Below, piece after piece: positions 8,265 to 15,215 of a DNA stretch of 64,000 bases. Each line of letters opens with the position of its first letter. The stretch's first letter is position 1. This DNA comes from Hymenobacter pini (GTDB lineage Bacteria; Bacteroidota; Bacteroidia; Cytophagales; Hymenobacteraceae): the NCBI RefSeq assembly GCF_020421205.1, contig NZ_JAIZZH010000002.1, forward strand, positions 682,001 through 746,000, written 5' to 3'. A program made the position numbers and the translations under genes. The notes under the pieces were generated by a model that saw only the letters and a list, made by a program, of their open reading frames with translations, was not told the DNA's origin and searched no databases.

Positions 8265-8476
8265 ATGAAGTGTTGGATAGGTGGACTGTTAAATGGCTGA
8301 ATGGGTAGACGGGTGAATGATTATACTGTCATCCTGAGCATAGCGAAGGACCTCACCACGTATGCGTTCCGTCACTAGCCGTTCTGCTATTATAAGGTCC
8401 TTCGTTGCACTCAGGATGACAGTATAACCGTTCAACAGTTCATCCATTCAACCATTTACCCGTTCACCCATTCCCT
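8265..8476. repeat. Interspersed inverted repeat copy 2 nested inside heptamer tracts
   Basis: The core arms at 8323-8353 and 8395-8425 (ATACTGTCATCCTGAGCATA and so on) belong to the same family as copy 1, with about three mismatches in 31 bp. Outside them, 8265-8322 and 8426-8476 are built of 7-base units such as GTTCAAC, AGTTCAT, CCATTCA, ACCATTT on the right and their rough complements on the left. The whole 214-base gap before the response regulator is therefore one composite inverted repeat. Confidence 0.75.
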
Positions 8477-9154
8477 ATGAAAATCCTGCTGGTTGAAGAC
8501 GAGCCGAAAGTATCTGCCTTTATCAAGCGGGGGCTGGAGGAAGAAGGGTTTGAGGTGGAAGTGGCCTACGATGGCCGTTTCGGGCGGCAGCTGGCCCTAT
8601 CCCATTCCTACGAGCTGATTATTCTGGACGTGATTCTGCCCTACTTCAGCGGGTTGGAAGTGCTGGAGGCCATCCGGGCGCAGGACCAGCAGACGCCGGT
8701 ACTCATGCTCACGGCCCTCGGCACCACCCAGGACAAGCTGCACGGCTTCGATGGCGGCGCGGACGACTATTTGGTGAAGCCCTTCGACTTTCCGGAACTG
8801 GTGGCCCGGGTGCGGGCCCTCACCCGCCGTCGGGGCCAGCAGGCCAAAGGCTCCACCCTCACCTTCGAGGACCTGACGCTGGACACGGCCGCCAAAACCG
8901 TGACGCGGGCGGGCCAACCCATCAAGCTCACCGCCCGGGAGTTTGGCCTCCTGGAACTACTGCTGCGCCACCCCGGTCGGGTACTAAGCCGGGCCGAACT
9001 GGCTGCCGACGTGTGGGAAGATTCCTTTGATGCCGGCTCCAACGTGGTGGACGTGTACGTGAACTACCTGCGCAACAAAGTGGATAAAGGCTTCTCGCAG
9101 AAGCTAATTCATACGGTGGTGGGCATGGGCTACGTGCTGCGCGTGCAGGAATAG
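8477..9154 (+). CDS. OmpR-family response regulator
   Basis: A protein of 225 aa. The receiver domain (about 1-115) has acidic residues Glu7, Asp8, phosphoacceptor Asp51 in LIILDVILP, and Lys in VKPFD. The C-terminal winged-helix domain (about 128-225) has the OmpR/PhoB pattern (LTAREFGLLELLLRHPGRVLSR, NVVDVYVNYLRNKVD, VGMGYVL). It is paired with the histidine kinase at 9312. An RND adaptor gene follows, preceded by 11-bp-phased direct repeats that look like a binding site for this type of regulator. The stimulus is unknown; metal sensing (CusR/CzcR-like) is inference from the neighbour. Confidence 0.93.
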   Translation: MKILLVEDEPKVSAFIKRGLEEEGFEVEVAYDGRFGRQLALSHSYELIILDVILPYFSGLEVLEAIRAQDQQTPVLMLTALGTTQDKLHGFDGGADDYLVKPFDFPELVARVRALTRRRGQQAKGSTLTFEDLTLDTAAKTVTRAGQPIKLTAREFGLLELLLRHPGRVLSRAELAADVWEDSFDAGSNVVDVYVNYLRNKVDKGFSQKLIHTVVGMGYVLRVQE

Positions 9155-9192
9155 CCTGAAGCAAAATGAAGAGAGTAGCATACTATTAAAAT

Positions 9193-9249
9193 GTCATGCT
9201 GAGCTTGGCAACCTCAGCACGCGAGATTCCTTGGCAAGCTCGGAATGAC
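9193..9249. repeat. Interspersed inverted repeat, copy 3
   Basis: GTCATGCTGAGCTTGGCAA at 9193-9211 pairs with TTGGCAAGCTCGGAATGAC at 9231-9249. The interior CCTCAGCACGCGAGATTCC is shared with copy 4 at 14053, so these two form a subfamily. It lies between the response regulator and its kinase. Confidence 0.8.
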
Positions 9250-9311
9250 GGTCACGTATAGCCTGTGCGTAGCGTTTCTATTTCCCCTCTCCCTATTTTC
9301 CTCTTTGCCGC

Positions 9312-10661
9312 ATGACCATCCGTAACCGACTGACGTGGCTGTTTCTGGGCGTAGTGGCCGTAATCCTGCTGGCGGTAATGACCACTATTTACGTGCTGCA
9401 GGCCGATTACACCCACGAAGAGTTTCACCAACGCCTGCGCGACCGGGCCGAGGTGACGGGCTACGTGTTTCTGGAGCAGGATGAGCTACGGGCCGAAGCC
9501 TTCCGGGAGTTTCAGCGCCGCTACTTGCGCACCCTCACCGGCGAGGTACTGCAGATTTATAACAGCAAGCTGGAACCCCGCTTTATTGCCGAGGACGTTC
9601 GGATTCAGATTCCGGAGAATATTCTGGCCCGCATCCTTACCGAAAAAGAGGTCTACTTTGATTTGGGCCCGCGCCAGGCTGTCGGCATCTTTTACAGTGA
9701 CAACCAGGGGCAGTTTATCATTGTAGCCGCTGCCCAAAACCGTTCCGGGGCGGCCCGCCTGGAACACCTAATTCTGATTCTGACGGGCATTTTTGTGGTA
9801 AGCCTCGTGGTAATTTACGTGGCCGGCCGCGTGTTTGCCGGTAAGGCCCTGGCTCCCATTGCCCGCGTAAACGACCAGGTAGACCGCATCACCACTCAGG
9901 ATCTGCACCTGCGCGTGGATGAAGGCATCAGCCATGAGCAGGACGAAATAACCCGTCTGGCCCGCACCTTCAACCGGATGCTGGAGCGCCTGGAGGAAGG
10001 CTTTGAAACCCAGCGCACCTTTGTGAGTAACGCCTCCCACGAGCTGCGCACCCCACTCACGGCTACCATTGGCGAGCTGCAAGTGCTGCTGAACCGGGAG
10101 CGGGACCCCGCCGCCTACCGGGAAGGCGTGGCATCGGTACTGCACGAGCTGCAGCAGCTCAAGCTGCTCATCAACAACCTACTGGACCTCACCCAAACCA
10201 ATACCGGCGCTACCGACGACATTCGGCTGGATGAGTTGCTGTGGGAGGCCCGCGAGGCTGTGCTACCGGAGCAGCGCCGCCGGGTGCAGATTACCCTGGG
10301 CGAATTACCCGAAGATGCGGAGCAGCTGGAGCTTCAGGGAAACCGCCAGTTGCTTAGCCGGGCGCTGACCAACCTTCTGGATAACGCCCTCAAGTACTCT
10401 CCCACTGACAAACCGGTGGAAGTGCGGTTGGATTACCGGGCAGGCCGCCGCTACATCCGGGTTCAGGACCACGGTATCGGCATTAGCGAAAAGGCGCTGC
10501 CGCAAATTTTTCAGCCCTTTTTCCGGGCTGATAACGCCCGCAATGTAGTGGGCCACGGCGTGGGCCTGCCCCTGGCCCGCAAAATCATTCAGCTACACGG
10601 CGGGGACCTTCTCGTCCGCTCAAAAGCAGGCGAAGGAACGGTAGCAGAGGTAGTTCTGTAG
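9312..10661 (+). CDS. Sensor histidine kinase
   Basis: A protein of 449 aa. TM1 is at about residues 8-28, then an extracytoplasmic region of about 125 residues, TM2 at about 155-175, a HAMP domain, a HisKA domain with FVSNASHELRTPL (His243), and an HATPase domain with N-box LTNLLDNALKYS, G1 DHGIGIS and G2 GHGVGLPLA. It is a full membrane kinase of the CusS/heavy-metal type by layout, which is inference. It pairs with the regulator at 8477, although an inverted repeat separates the two genes. Confidence 0.93.
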   Translation: MTIRNRLTWLFLGVVAVILLAVMTTIYVLQADYTHEEFHQRLRDRAEVTGYVFLEQDELRAEAFREFQRRYLRTLTGEVLQIYNSKLEPRFIAEDVRIQIPENILARILTEKEVYFDLGPRQAVGIFYSDNQGQFIIVAAAQNRSGAARLEHLILILTGIFVVSLVVIYVAGRVFAGKALAPIARVNDQVDRITTQDLHLRVDEGISHEQDEITRLARTFNRMLERLEEGFETQRTFVSNASHELRTPLTATIGELQVLLNRERDPAAYREGVASVLHELQQLKLLINNLLDLTQTNTGATDDIRLDELLWEAREAVLPEQRRRVQITLGELPEDAEQLELQGNRQLLSRALTNLLDNALKYSPTDKPVEVRLDYRAGRRYIRVQDHGIGISEKALPQIFQPFFRADNARNVVGHGVGLPLARKIIQLHGGDLLVRSKAGEGTVAEVVL

Positions 10662-10740
10662 CGCCGACTTGCTACTGCTGCTGGCAATAAGCCGAGTTAC
10701 CAGGAGTATAATGAAACCCATTTACACTTATTTTTTACTG

Positions 10741-10795
10741 TGAATATTCACCTAAAATTCACTTTCTAATCCGTTTCTAATCTACCTCTAACCCT
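10741..10795. promoter_or_regulatory. 11-bp-phased direct repeats upstream of the RND adaptor gene (candidate response-regulator operator)
   Basis: Cutting the DNA every 11 bases from 10741 gives TGAATATTCAC, CTAAAATTCAC, TTTCTAATCCG, TTTCTAATCTA, CCTCTAACCCT. The first two share ATTCAC; the next three share TTTCTAAT/CCTCTAAC. Tandem half-sites with one-helical-turn spacing are the usual target of OmpR-family regulators. A TAGGCTTG sequence at about 10814-10821 could be the -7 element, which would put the repeats at and above the -33 position. Confidence 0.5.
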
Positions 10796-10845
10796 GCCCT
10801 AATACCAGCGGCGTAGGCTTGCATTCCATTCCAAGTGCATTGCTT

Positions 10846-11931
10846 ATGAACCGCTTATTTCATTTTACCAGCTTAGTTCTGTTACCCTCCAGCCTGGGGC
10901 TGATTGGCTGCACTGAGGAAGTAGCGGAAATAGTGCAGCCCGTTGCTACTCAGTCGCCGCTTGCGGCGCAGCTCGCTACTGACTCGGTGCGGATGGCTCC
11001 CGTACAAACCCAACTGCGCCTGACAGGGCAGATAGCCGCCAACACCGACCAGCTAACGGAAGTGTATGCCCTGGCGGGCGGAGTAGTAGAGCAGGTGCCC
11101 GTATCGTTGGGCGACCAAGTTGCGAAGGGCCAGACACTGGCAGTAGTGCGCAGTGCGCGGGTAGCCACGCTGGAACAGGAAGCCACCGATGCTGCCGTTT
11201 CGCTGGCAACGGCCCGGCAGCAGCTGGCCGCAACGAAATCGATGCACGCCGATGGCCTAGTTTCGGAGCGGGAGCTGGCCCAGGCCCAGGCCGCGTTGCG
11301 CACGGCCCAGGCCGAAACTAATCGGGTACAGCAGCAGCAAGCCGTTTTCACTACGGCCCAAAACCGATACGTGGTGCGGGCACCTCAGGCGGGCACCATT
11401 ACCGCCCAGCGCATCAGCGCCGGCGCCCAGTTCACCCCCGACCAGGTTGGACCACTATTTACCCTCGCCAACCTGGATGAGGTGTGGGTGTTAGCCGACG
11501 TGTTTCAGGCCGATATCAACCGGGTGAAAGTTGGGCTGCCAGCCGAAATCCGAACGCTGGCCTACCCCAAGCAGGTATTCACCGGCCAGGTAGACAAGGT
11601 GTTCAACCTACTCCGGGCCGAAGGCCGCAGCCTGCAAGTTCGGATACGCCTGACAAACCCCGGCCATCTGCTCAAGCCCGGCATGTATGCCCAAGTACAG
11701 CTTACCAACACCACTCCGGAGCAGCTGCCCACCGTGCCCGCCGGCAGCCTGATTTTTGCCAACGGGCGGCGCTACGCCATGGTGAAGCAACCCAATGGCC
11801 AGCTTGCTACCCGGGAAGTAGTGCCGGGCCATACCGTAGGCAACGTCAGCTACGTGCGTAGCGGCCTTGCTCCCGGCGAACAGGTAGTAACTACTAATCC
11901 CCTGCTGGTTTATAAGGAGTTGAACGACTAG
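10846..11931 (+). CDS. RND efflux periplasmic adaptor (CzcB/CusB-like membrane fusion protein)
   Basis: About 361 aa from the ATG at 10846. A signal sequence with a lipobox (LGLIGC) suggests a lipoprotein. The body has the adaptor order: beta-barrel and lipoyl halves (GGVVEQVPVSLGDQVAKGQ, and RAPQAGTITAQRI after the hairpin), a coiled-coil hairpin rich in Ala/Gln/Glu, then the barrel (NLDEVWVLADVFQADINRVK). In known pumps it bridges an inner-membrane RND transporter and an outer-membrane channel. Neither follows here: the next gene is on the other strand. The upstream two-component genes probably control it. Confidence 0.85.
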   Translation: MNRLFHFTSLVLLPSSLGLIGCTEEVAEIVQPVATQSPLAAQLATDSVRMAPVQTQLRLTGQIAANTDQLTEVYALAGGVVEQVPVSLGDQVAKGQTLAVVRSARVATLEQEATDAAVSLATARQQLAATKSMHADGLVSERELAQAQAALRTAQAETNRVQQQQAVFTTAQNRYVVRAPQAGTITAQRISAGAQFTPDQVGPLFTLANLDEVWVLADVFQADINRVKVGLPAEIRTLAYPKQVFTGQVDKVFNLLRAEGRSLQVRIRLTNPGHLLKPGMYAQVQLTNTTPEQLPTVPAGSLIFANGRRYAMVKQPNGQLATREVVPGHTVGNVSYVRSGLAPGEQVVTTNPLLVYKELND

Positions 11932-11979
11932 AGGACCAATGGCTGGAGTTACCAAGCCTTTGGCCCTGCATGGTCCGAA

Positions 11980-12684
11980 TTATGCAGCCCTAAACCGGTA
12001 TTTCAGCCACACCACATCGTTATCCAGCTGTTGCACCTGCGTTAGGTGCAGGCGCGTGGCGGGCCCTTTTTTCAGGTAGTCACTGACCTCAAATGTGGTG
12101 GGCGACTTCAGGGTGCCATCGGCAATTGGGAGGATCAGAAGGCTCAGCTCATCAATGAGGCCGGCATTGAGCAGGGACCCGTTGAGGTGGCCGCCGCCCT
12201 CCAGCATCAGCGTTTCAATGGGAAACAGCTCGGCCAACTGCTCCAACACTGAGGCAAAGTCAATTTCGTTCTTGCCCGCAAACAGGTAAGAGATACGCTG
12301 GCGCTGCAGATAGTACAAATACTCGTCGCTGACCTGCTCCGTCAGTACCTCCACGATATGGTCGCCACCGGTGGCGTTGCTGTTCCAGCCCAGCTTACCG
12401 TGCGCATCCACAGCCACGGCAAAGGACGTGGCGTTGGGGTCGCCAATGAACGGCTTTCGGGCAATGGGATGAGGAGCGGGCTGCAGGTCGGGCTTGGCAC
12501 CTTTTGAAAAGTCACGCTCCATTGTGACGCGGCCGCACATCCAGGCTTGGCTGGTGAAGGTATCGTGGTACTTCTCGAAGTAGCCGGAATAGGTATCGGT
12601 GAGCTGTTGGTCCTGCCAATTGGCGGCCAGAATTTTGCCGTCCACCGTGGACATCATGTGGCAGATTACGTGGGGTCGTTTCAT
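11980..12684 (-). CDS. RibD C-terminal/dihydrofolate reductase-like protein
   Basis: A protein of 234 aa. It starts MKRPHVICHMMSTVDGKI, the classic start of the RibD-C reductase fold, and has ETLMLEGGGHLNGSLLNAGLIDELSL, the conserved GGG region that binds the NADPH phosphates. In riboflavin synthesis RibD-C reduces the pyrimidine intermediate, but stand-alone homologues like this one lack the deaminase domain and usually have unknown substrates. It is a single gene, convergent with the RND adaptor. Confidence 0.85.
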   Translation of the reverse strand: MKRPHVICHMMSTVDGKILAANWQDQQLTDTYSGYFEKYHDTFTSQAWMCGRVTMERDFSKGAKPDLQPAPHPIARKPFIGDPNATSFAVAVDAHGKLGWNSNATGGDHIVEVLTEQVSDEYLYYLQRQRISYLFAGKNEIDFASVLEQLAELFPIETLMLEGGGHLNGSLLNAGLIDELSLLILPIADGTLKSPTTFEVSDYLKKGPATRLHLTQVQQLDNDVVWLKYRFRAA

Positions 12685-12763
12685 AGTAGGCCTTCAACGG
12701 AAAAGTAGCCCGTTGGATGGCCAGCACCGGCCGGGAATTTAAAAGGCAGCAAACCGTGAAACA

Positions 12764-12796
12764 AAAAGCCCGTTTGCAGCGTGCAAACGGGCTTTT
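12764..12796 (-). terminator. Rho-independent terminator of tRNA-Ser
   Basis: AAAAGCCCGTTTGC at 12764-12777 pairs with GCAAACGGGCTTTT at 12783-12796 (14 bp). On the minus strand it ends in a T run. It starts four bases after the tRNA 3' end. Confidence 0.9.
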
Positions 12797-12799
12797 ATG

Positions 12800-12887
12800 C
12801 AGAGAGGATGGGATTCGAACCCACGATGAGCTTTAGACCCATACACACTTTCCAGGCGTGCTCCTTCAACCACTCGGACACCTCTCT
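12800..12887 (-). tRNA. tRNA-Ser (anticodon GGA)
   Basis: The minus strand folds as a class II tRNA of 88 nt: acceptor AGAGAGG/CCTCTCT, D-arm GAGTGGTTGAAGG, anticodon stem CACGC/GTGTG around loop CTGGAAA (anticodon GGA), a long variable arm, and T-arm GTGGGTTCGAATCCCAT. The discriminator base is G, as for serine tRNAs. The 3' CCA is not encoded. Confidence 0.96.
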
Positions 12888-12956
12888 GGGTATTGCGGGA
12901 AGTGGCGCAAAATAACACCCGATTTTCGGGATACGCAAGCAGGCTGGTGCTTTTGG

Positions 12957-14006
12957 CTACAGTATTGTGATTTCGCCGCGCAGGTCCTGGGTAAGTAGCT
13001 GGCGGGTAAGGGCGGGTTTCTCATTGAGGCCCAGCACAAACATGAGCTTGGTTATGGCGGCTTCCACCGTAATATCGGCCCCACCAAGTATACCCATTTC
13101 GGTGAGGTAGGCGCTGGTTTCGTAGCGGCCCTGCATCACGCGGCCTTCCTCGCACTGGCTCACGTTCAGGAGCAGCACGCCCCGCTCGGTGGCGGCGCGC
13201 AGGGCCTGCAAAAACCACGGGGCCGTGGGGGCGTTGCCAGCTCCATACGTAAGCAGCACCGCTCCGCGCAGCCCAGATGCCTCCAGCTGGGCCCGGAGCA
13301 TGGTTTCAGTAAGGCCGGGAAACAGGTGGATGATGGCAACGTTTTCTTCCAGCTGCTGATGCACCTGCAATGGCGCAGCGGGCAGTGGCCGGATCTGCTT
13401 GTCGTTGAACTCCAGCTCTATACCCGCTTCGGCCAGGGGCGGGTAATTTTCGGAGCGGAAGGCATTATACTGCTGGCTTTCCACCTTCTTGGCCCGGTTA
13501 CCCCGAATGAGCTGGTCGTTGAAAAACAGGCACACCTCCGGTACGCGCACGGTGCCGGCCTCGGGGTGGCGGGCGGCGGCCATTTCTAGGGCAGTTATCA
13601 GGTTGCGGCGCGCATCGGTGCGGATGCGGCCCACGGGCACCTGGGCCCCGGTAAATACGACCGTTTTGCCCAGGTTTTCGAGCAGGAAGCTGAGCGCCGC
13701 CGCCGAGTAGGCCATGGTATCGGTGCCGTGCAGCACCACGAAGCCGTCGTACTGGTCGTATTTCTCCCCGATGAGGGCGGCCAGCCGCAGCCAGTCCTGG
13801 GCGGTTACGTTGCTGGAGTCGATGGGGTCACCGAGGTTGGTAACATCCACCTGCATGTTCAGCTGGCGCAGCTCGGGCATCTTCTTCCGGATCTGCTCGA
13901 AATTCATCGGCACCAGCTCGCCGCGCTTATTGTAGGCCATCCCGACGGTGCCGCCGGTGTAGATGATGAGAATGGAGGTTTGGGGGTGGGTTTCAGCAGC
14001 TGACAC
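12957..14006 (-). CDS. ansA: Type I L-asparaginase
   Basis: A protein of 349 aa, normal for cytosolic type I enzymes and without a signal peptide. The first active-site motif is IIYTGGTVGM near residues 14-23, with the nucleophilic Thr; the second is VLHGTDTMAYSAAAL near 95-109, supplying Thr and Asp. The C-terminal part (LLTYGAGNAPT, GRYETSAYLTEMG) matches the AnsA branch with its allosteric asparagine site. It converts asparagine to aspartate and ammonia. TAACTTGC at 14029-14036 is a candidate -7 element. Confidence 0.94.
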   Translation of the reverse strand: MSAAETHPQTSILIIYTGGTVGMAYNKRGELVPMNFEQIRKKMPELRQLNMQVDVTNLGDPIDSSNVTAQDWLRLAALIGEKYDQYDGFVVLHGTDTMAYSAAALSFLLENLGKTVVFTGAQVPVGRIRTDARRNLITALEMAAARHPEAGTVRVPEVCLFFNDQLIRGNRAKKVESQQYNAFRSENYPPLAEAGIELEFNDKQIRPLPAAPLQVHQQLEENVAIIHLFPGLTETMLRAQLEASGLRGAVLLTYGAGNAPTAPWFLQALRAATERGVLLLNVSQCEEGRVMQGRYETSAYLTEMGILGGADITVEAAITKLMFVLGLNEKPALTRQLLTQDLRGEITIL

Positions 14007-14028
14007 TAGCAGGTGGTTGGGTGGAGCG

Positions 14029-14036
14029 GCAAGTTA
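14029..14036 (-). promoter_or_regulatory. Candidate -7 element TAACTTGC for ansA
   Basis: The minus strand reads TAACTTGC, 22 bases upstream of the ansA start codon. The same octamer occurs at 904-911 and 30778-30785. Confidence 0.4.
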
Positions 14037-14052
14037 GCAACCGAAACAGAAC

Positions 14053-14147
14053 GTCATTCCGCGCGGCGTGAGGAATCTCGCGTGCTGAGGTTGCAGAGTA
14101 ATTCTGACCTCAGCACGCGAGATGCTTCGGCTGCGCCTCTGCATGAC
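14053..14147. repeat. Interspersed inverted repeat, copy 4
   Basis: The outer GTCAT at 14053 and ATGAC at 14143-14147 bound arms that pair through GAGGAATCTCGCGTGCTGAGGT on the left and ACCTCAGCACGCGAGATGCTTC on the right, with some mismatches in the outer third. The inner part is shared with copy 3. It lies between ansA and tatD. Confidence 0.8.
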
Positions 14148-14155
14148 AGCCGAAT

Positions 14156-14941
14156 TTACTGCTTCAACCGGCTGGCTTCCCCGAATAGCTCCAACGTGTT
14201 GCGGGTGGTGGCGGCGGCCACTTCGGCGCCGGTCAGGCCCATGATTTCGGCTACGCGGTAGGCCACCAGCGGAATGTAGGCGGGCTCGTTGCGCTTGCCG
14301 CGGTGGGATGTGGGGGCCAGATAGGGTGCGTCGGTTTCCAGCAGCAAATGTTCCAGCCCAATACCGGGCAGCACCTTGTCGAGGCCACCGTTTTTGAAGG
14401 TAGCCACTCCCCCAATACCCAGCTTGAAGCCCAGGCGGATAACTTCCTCAGCTTCGGCCTTCGTACCGGAGAAGCAGTGAAACACGCCCCGTAGCGTACC
14501 ATCCTGGGCGGCCGTGATGATGTCGGCGGCTTCGCGGAAGGCCTCGCGGGTGTGCAGTACCAGGGGCAGGTTGTGCTTTTTGGCCAGGGCTACCTGGATG
14601 CGCAGGGCTTCCTGCTGCTCGGCCAGCATGGTTTTATCCCAGTACAAATCAATGCCGCACTCTCCTACTGCCGCGAAAGGCCGGCGGTTAAGCCAGGTTT
14701 CCACCTCGTACAGCTCCTTTTCAAACTGCCGGGTTACGTGGCAGGGGTGCAGGCCCATTTGGGCAAAGCAGTGGTTGGGGTATTTTGCCTCCACCTCCAG
14801 CATGGCATCAATGCTGGTGTGGTCGATGTTGGGCATGAAAATAGAGTCTACTCCGGCTTCAAAAGCCCGCTGCAGCATATCGTCCTGGTCGGGCCGGAAC
14901 TGCTCAGCGTAAATGTGCGCGTGCGAATCAGAGAATTGCAT
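14156..14941 (-). CDS. tatD: TatD family metal-dependent hydrolase
   Basis: About 261 aa from the ATG at 14939-14941 (MQFSDSHAHIYAEQF); the longer frame to 15034 runs through repeat DNA and is rejected. It has the TatD-family metal ligands: DSHAH at the N-terminus, GECGIDLYWD, PLVLHTREA, VFHCFSGT, and LLLETDAPYL. Members are DNases or D-tyrosyl-type hydrolases with two divalent metals. A perfect TACCTTTG element ends only four bases before the ATG, so the transcript may have almost no leader. Confidence 0.93.
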   Translation of the reverse strand: MQFSDSHAHIYAEQFRPDQDDMLQRAFEAGVDSIFMPNIDHTSIDAMLEVEAKYPNHCFAQMGLHPCHVTRQFEKELYEVETWLNRRPFAAVGECGIDLYWDKTMLAEQQEALRIQVALAKKHNLPLVLHTREAFREAADIITAAQDGTLRGVFHCFSGTKAEAEEVIRLGFKLGIGGVATFKNGGLDKVLPGIGLEHLLLETDAPYLAPTSHRGKRNEPAYIPLVAYRVAEIMGLTGAEVAAATTRNTLELFGEASRLKQ

Positions 14942-14945
14942 GGCG

Positions 14946-14953
14946 CAAAGGTA
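14946..14953 (-). promoter_or_regulatory. -7 promoter element TACCTTTG directly before tatD
   Basis: The minus strand reads TACCTTTG CGCC ATG. The element matches the TAnnTTTG consensus exactly and its last base is four bases from the start codon, so transcription would begin at or within a few bases of the ATG. Confidence 0.6.
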
Positions 14954-15006
14954 AGGCAGCGGGAAGTGGTGAGGTTGTGAAATTATGATGTGGTGAAGTG
15001 GTGAAA

Positions 15007-15186
15007 CGTAATTGCGAGGCATGTGGCGCATCAAGCCAGTGTCCGAAGCAATTCGTCCTTTTCAGCGCGCAATGCCTTATCATAGAAAAGCCCCTGACGA
15101 CCGGGTTGGCATCAGGGGCTTTGGAATAGGTCAAAGTTGGGAGCTTGGGGAAGGACAGATTGCTTCGGCTCTGCCCCGCAATGACG
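15007..15186. repeat. Interspersed inverted repeat, copy 5 (diverged), enclosing a terminator and flanked by heptamer tracts
   Basis: The left side contains CGTAATTGCGAGGC, then GAAGCAATTCGTCC (15007-15058). The right side, as reverse complement, reads CGTCATTGCGGGGCAGAGCC then GAAGCAATCTGTCC (15153-15186). The left arm carries extra bases. Flanking 14963-15006 and 15189-15210 are 7-base tracts (GTGGTGA, GGTTGTG; TTACCAC, TTCACAA). The GH3 terminator lies between the arms. Confidence 0.65.
15087..15122 (-). terminator. Rho-independent terminator of the GH3 gene
   Basis: AAAGCCCCTGA at 15087-15097 pairs with TCAGGGGCTTT at 15112-15122. On the minus strand it is followed by TTTTC. It lies about 95 bases downstream of the GH3 stop codon. 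Confidence 0.85.
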
Positions 15187-15215
15187 ACTGCCTTACCACT
15201 TCACAACTTGACCGC

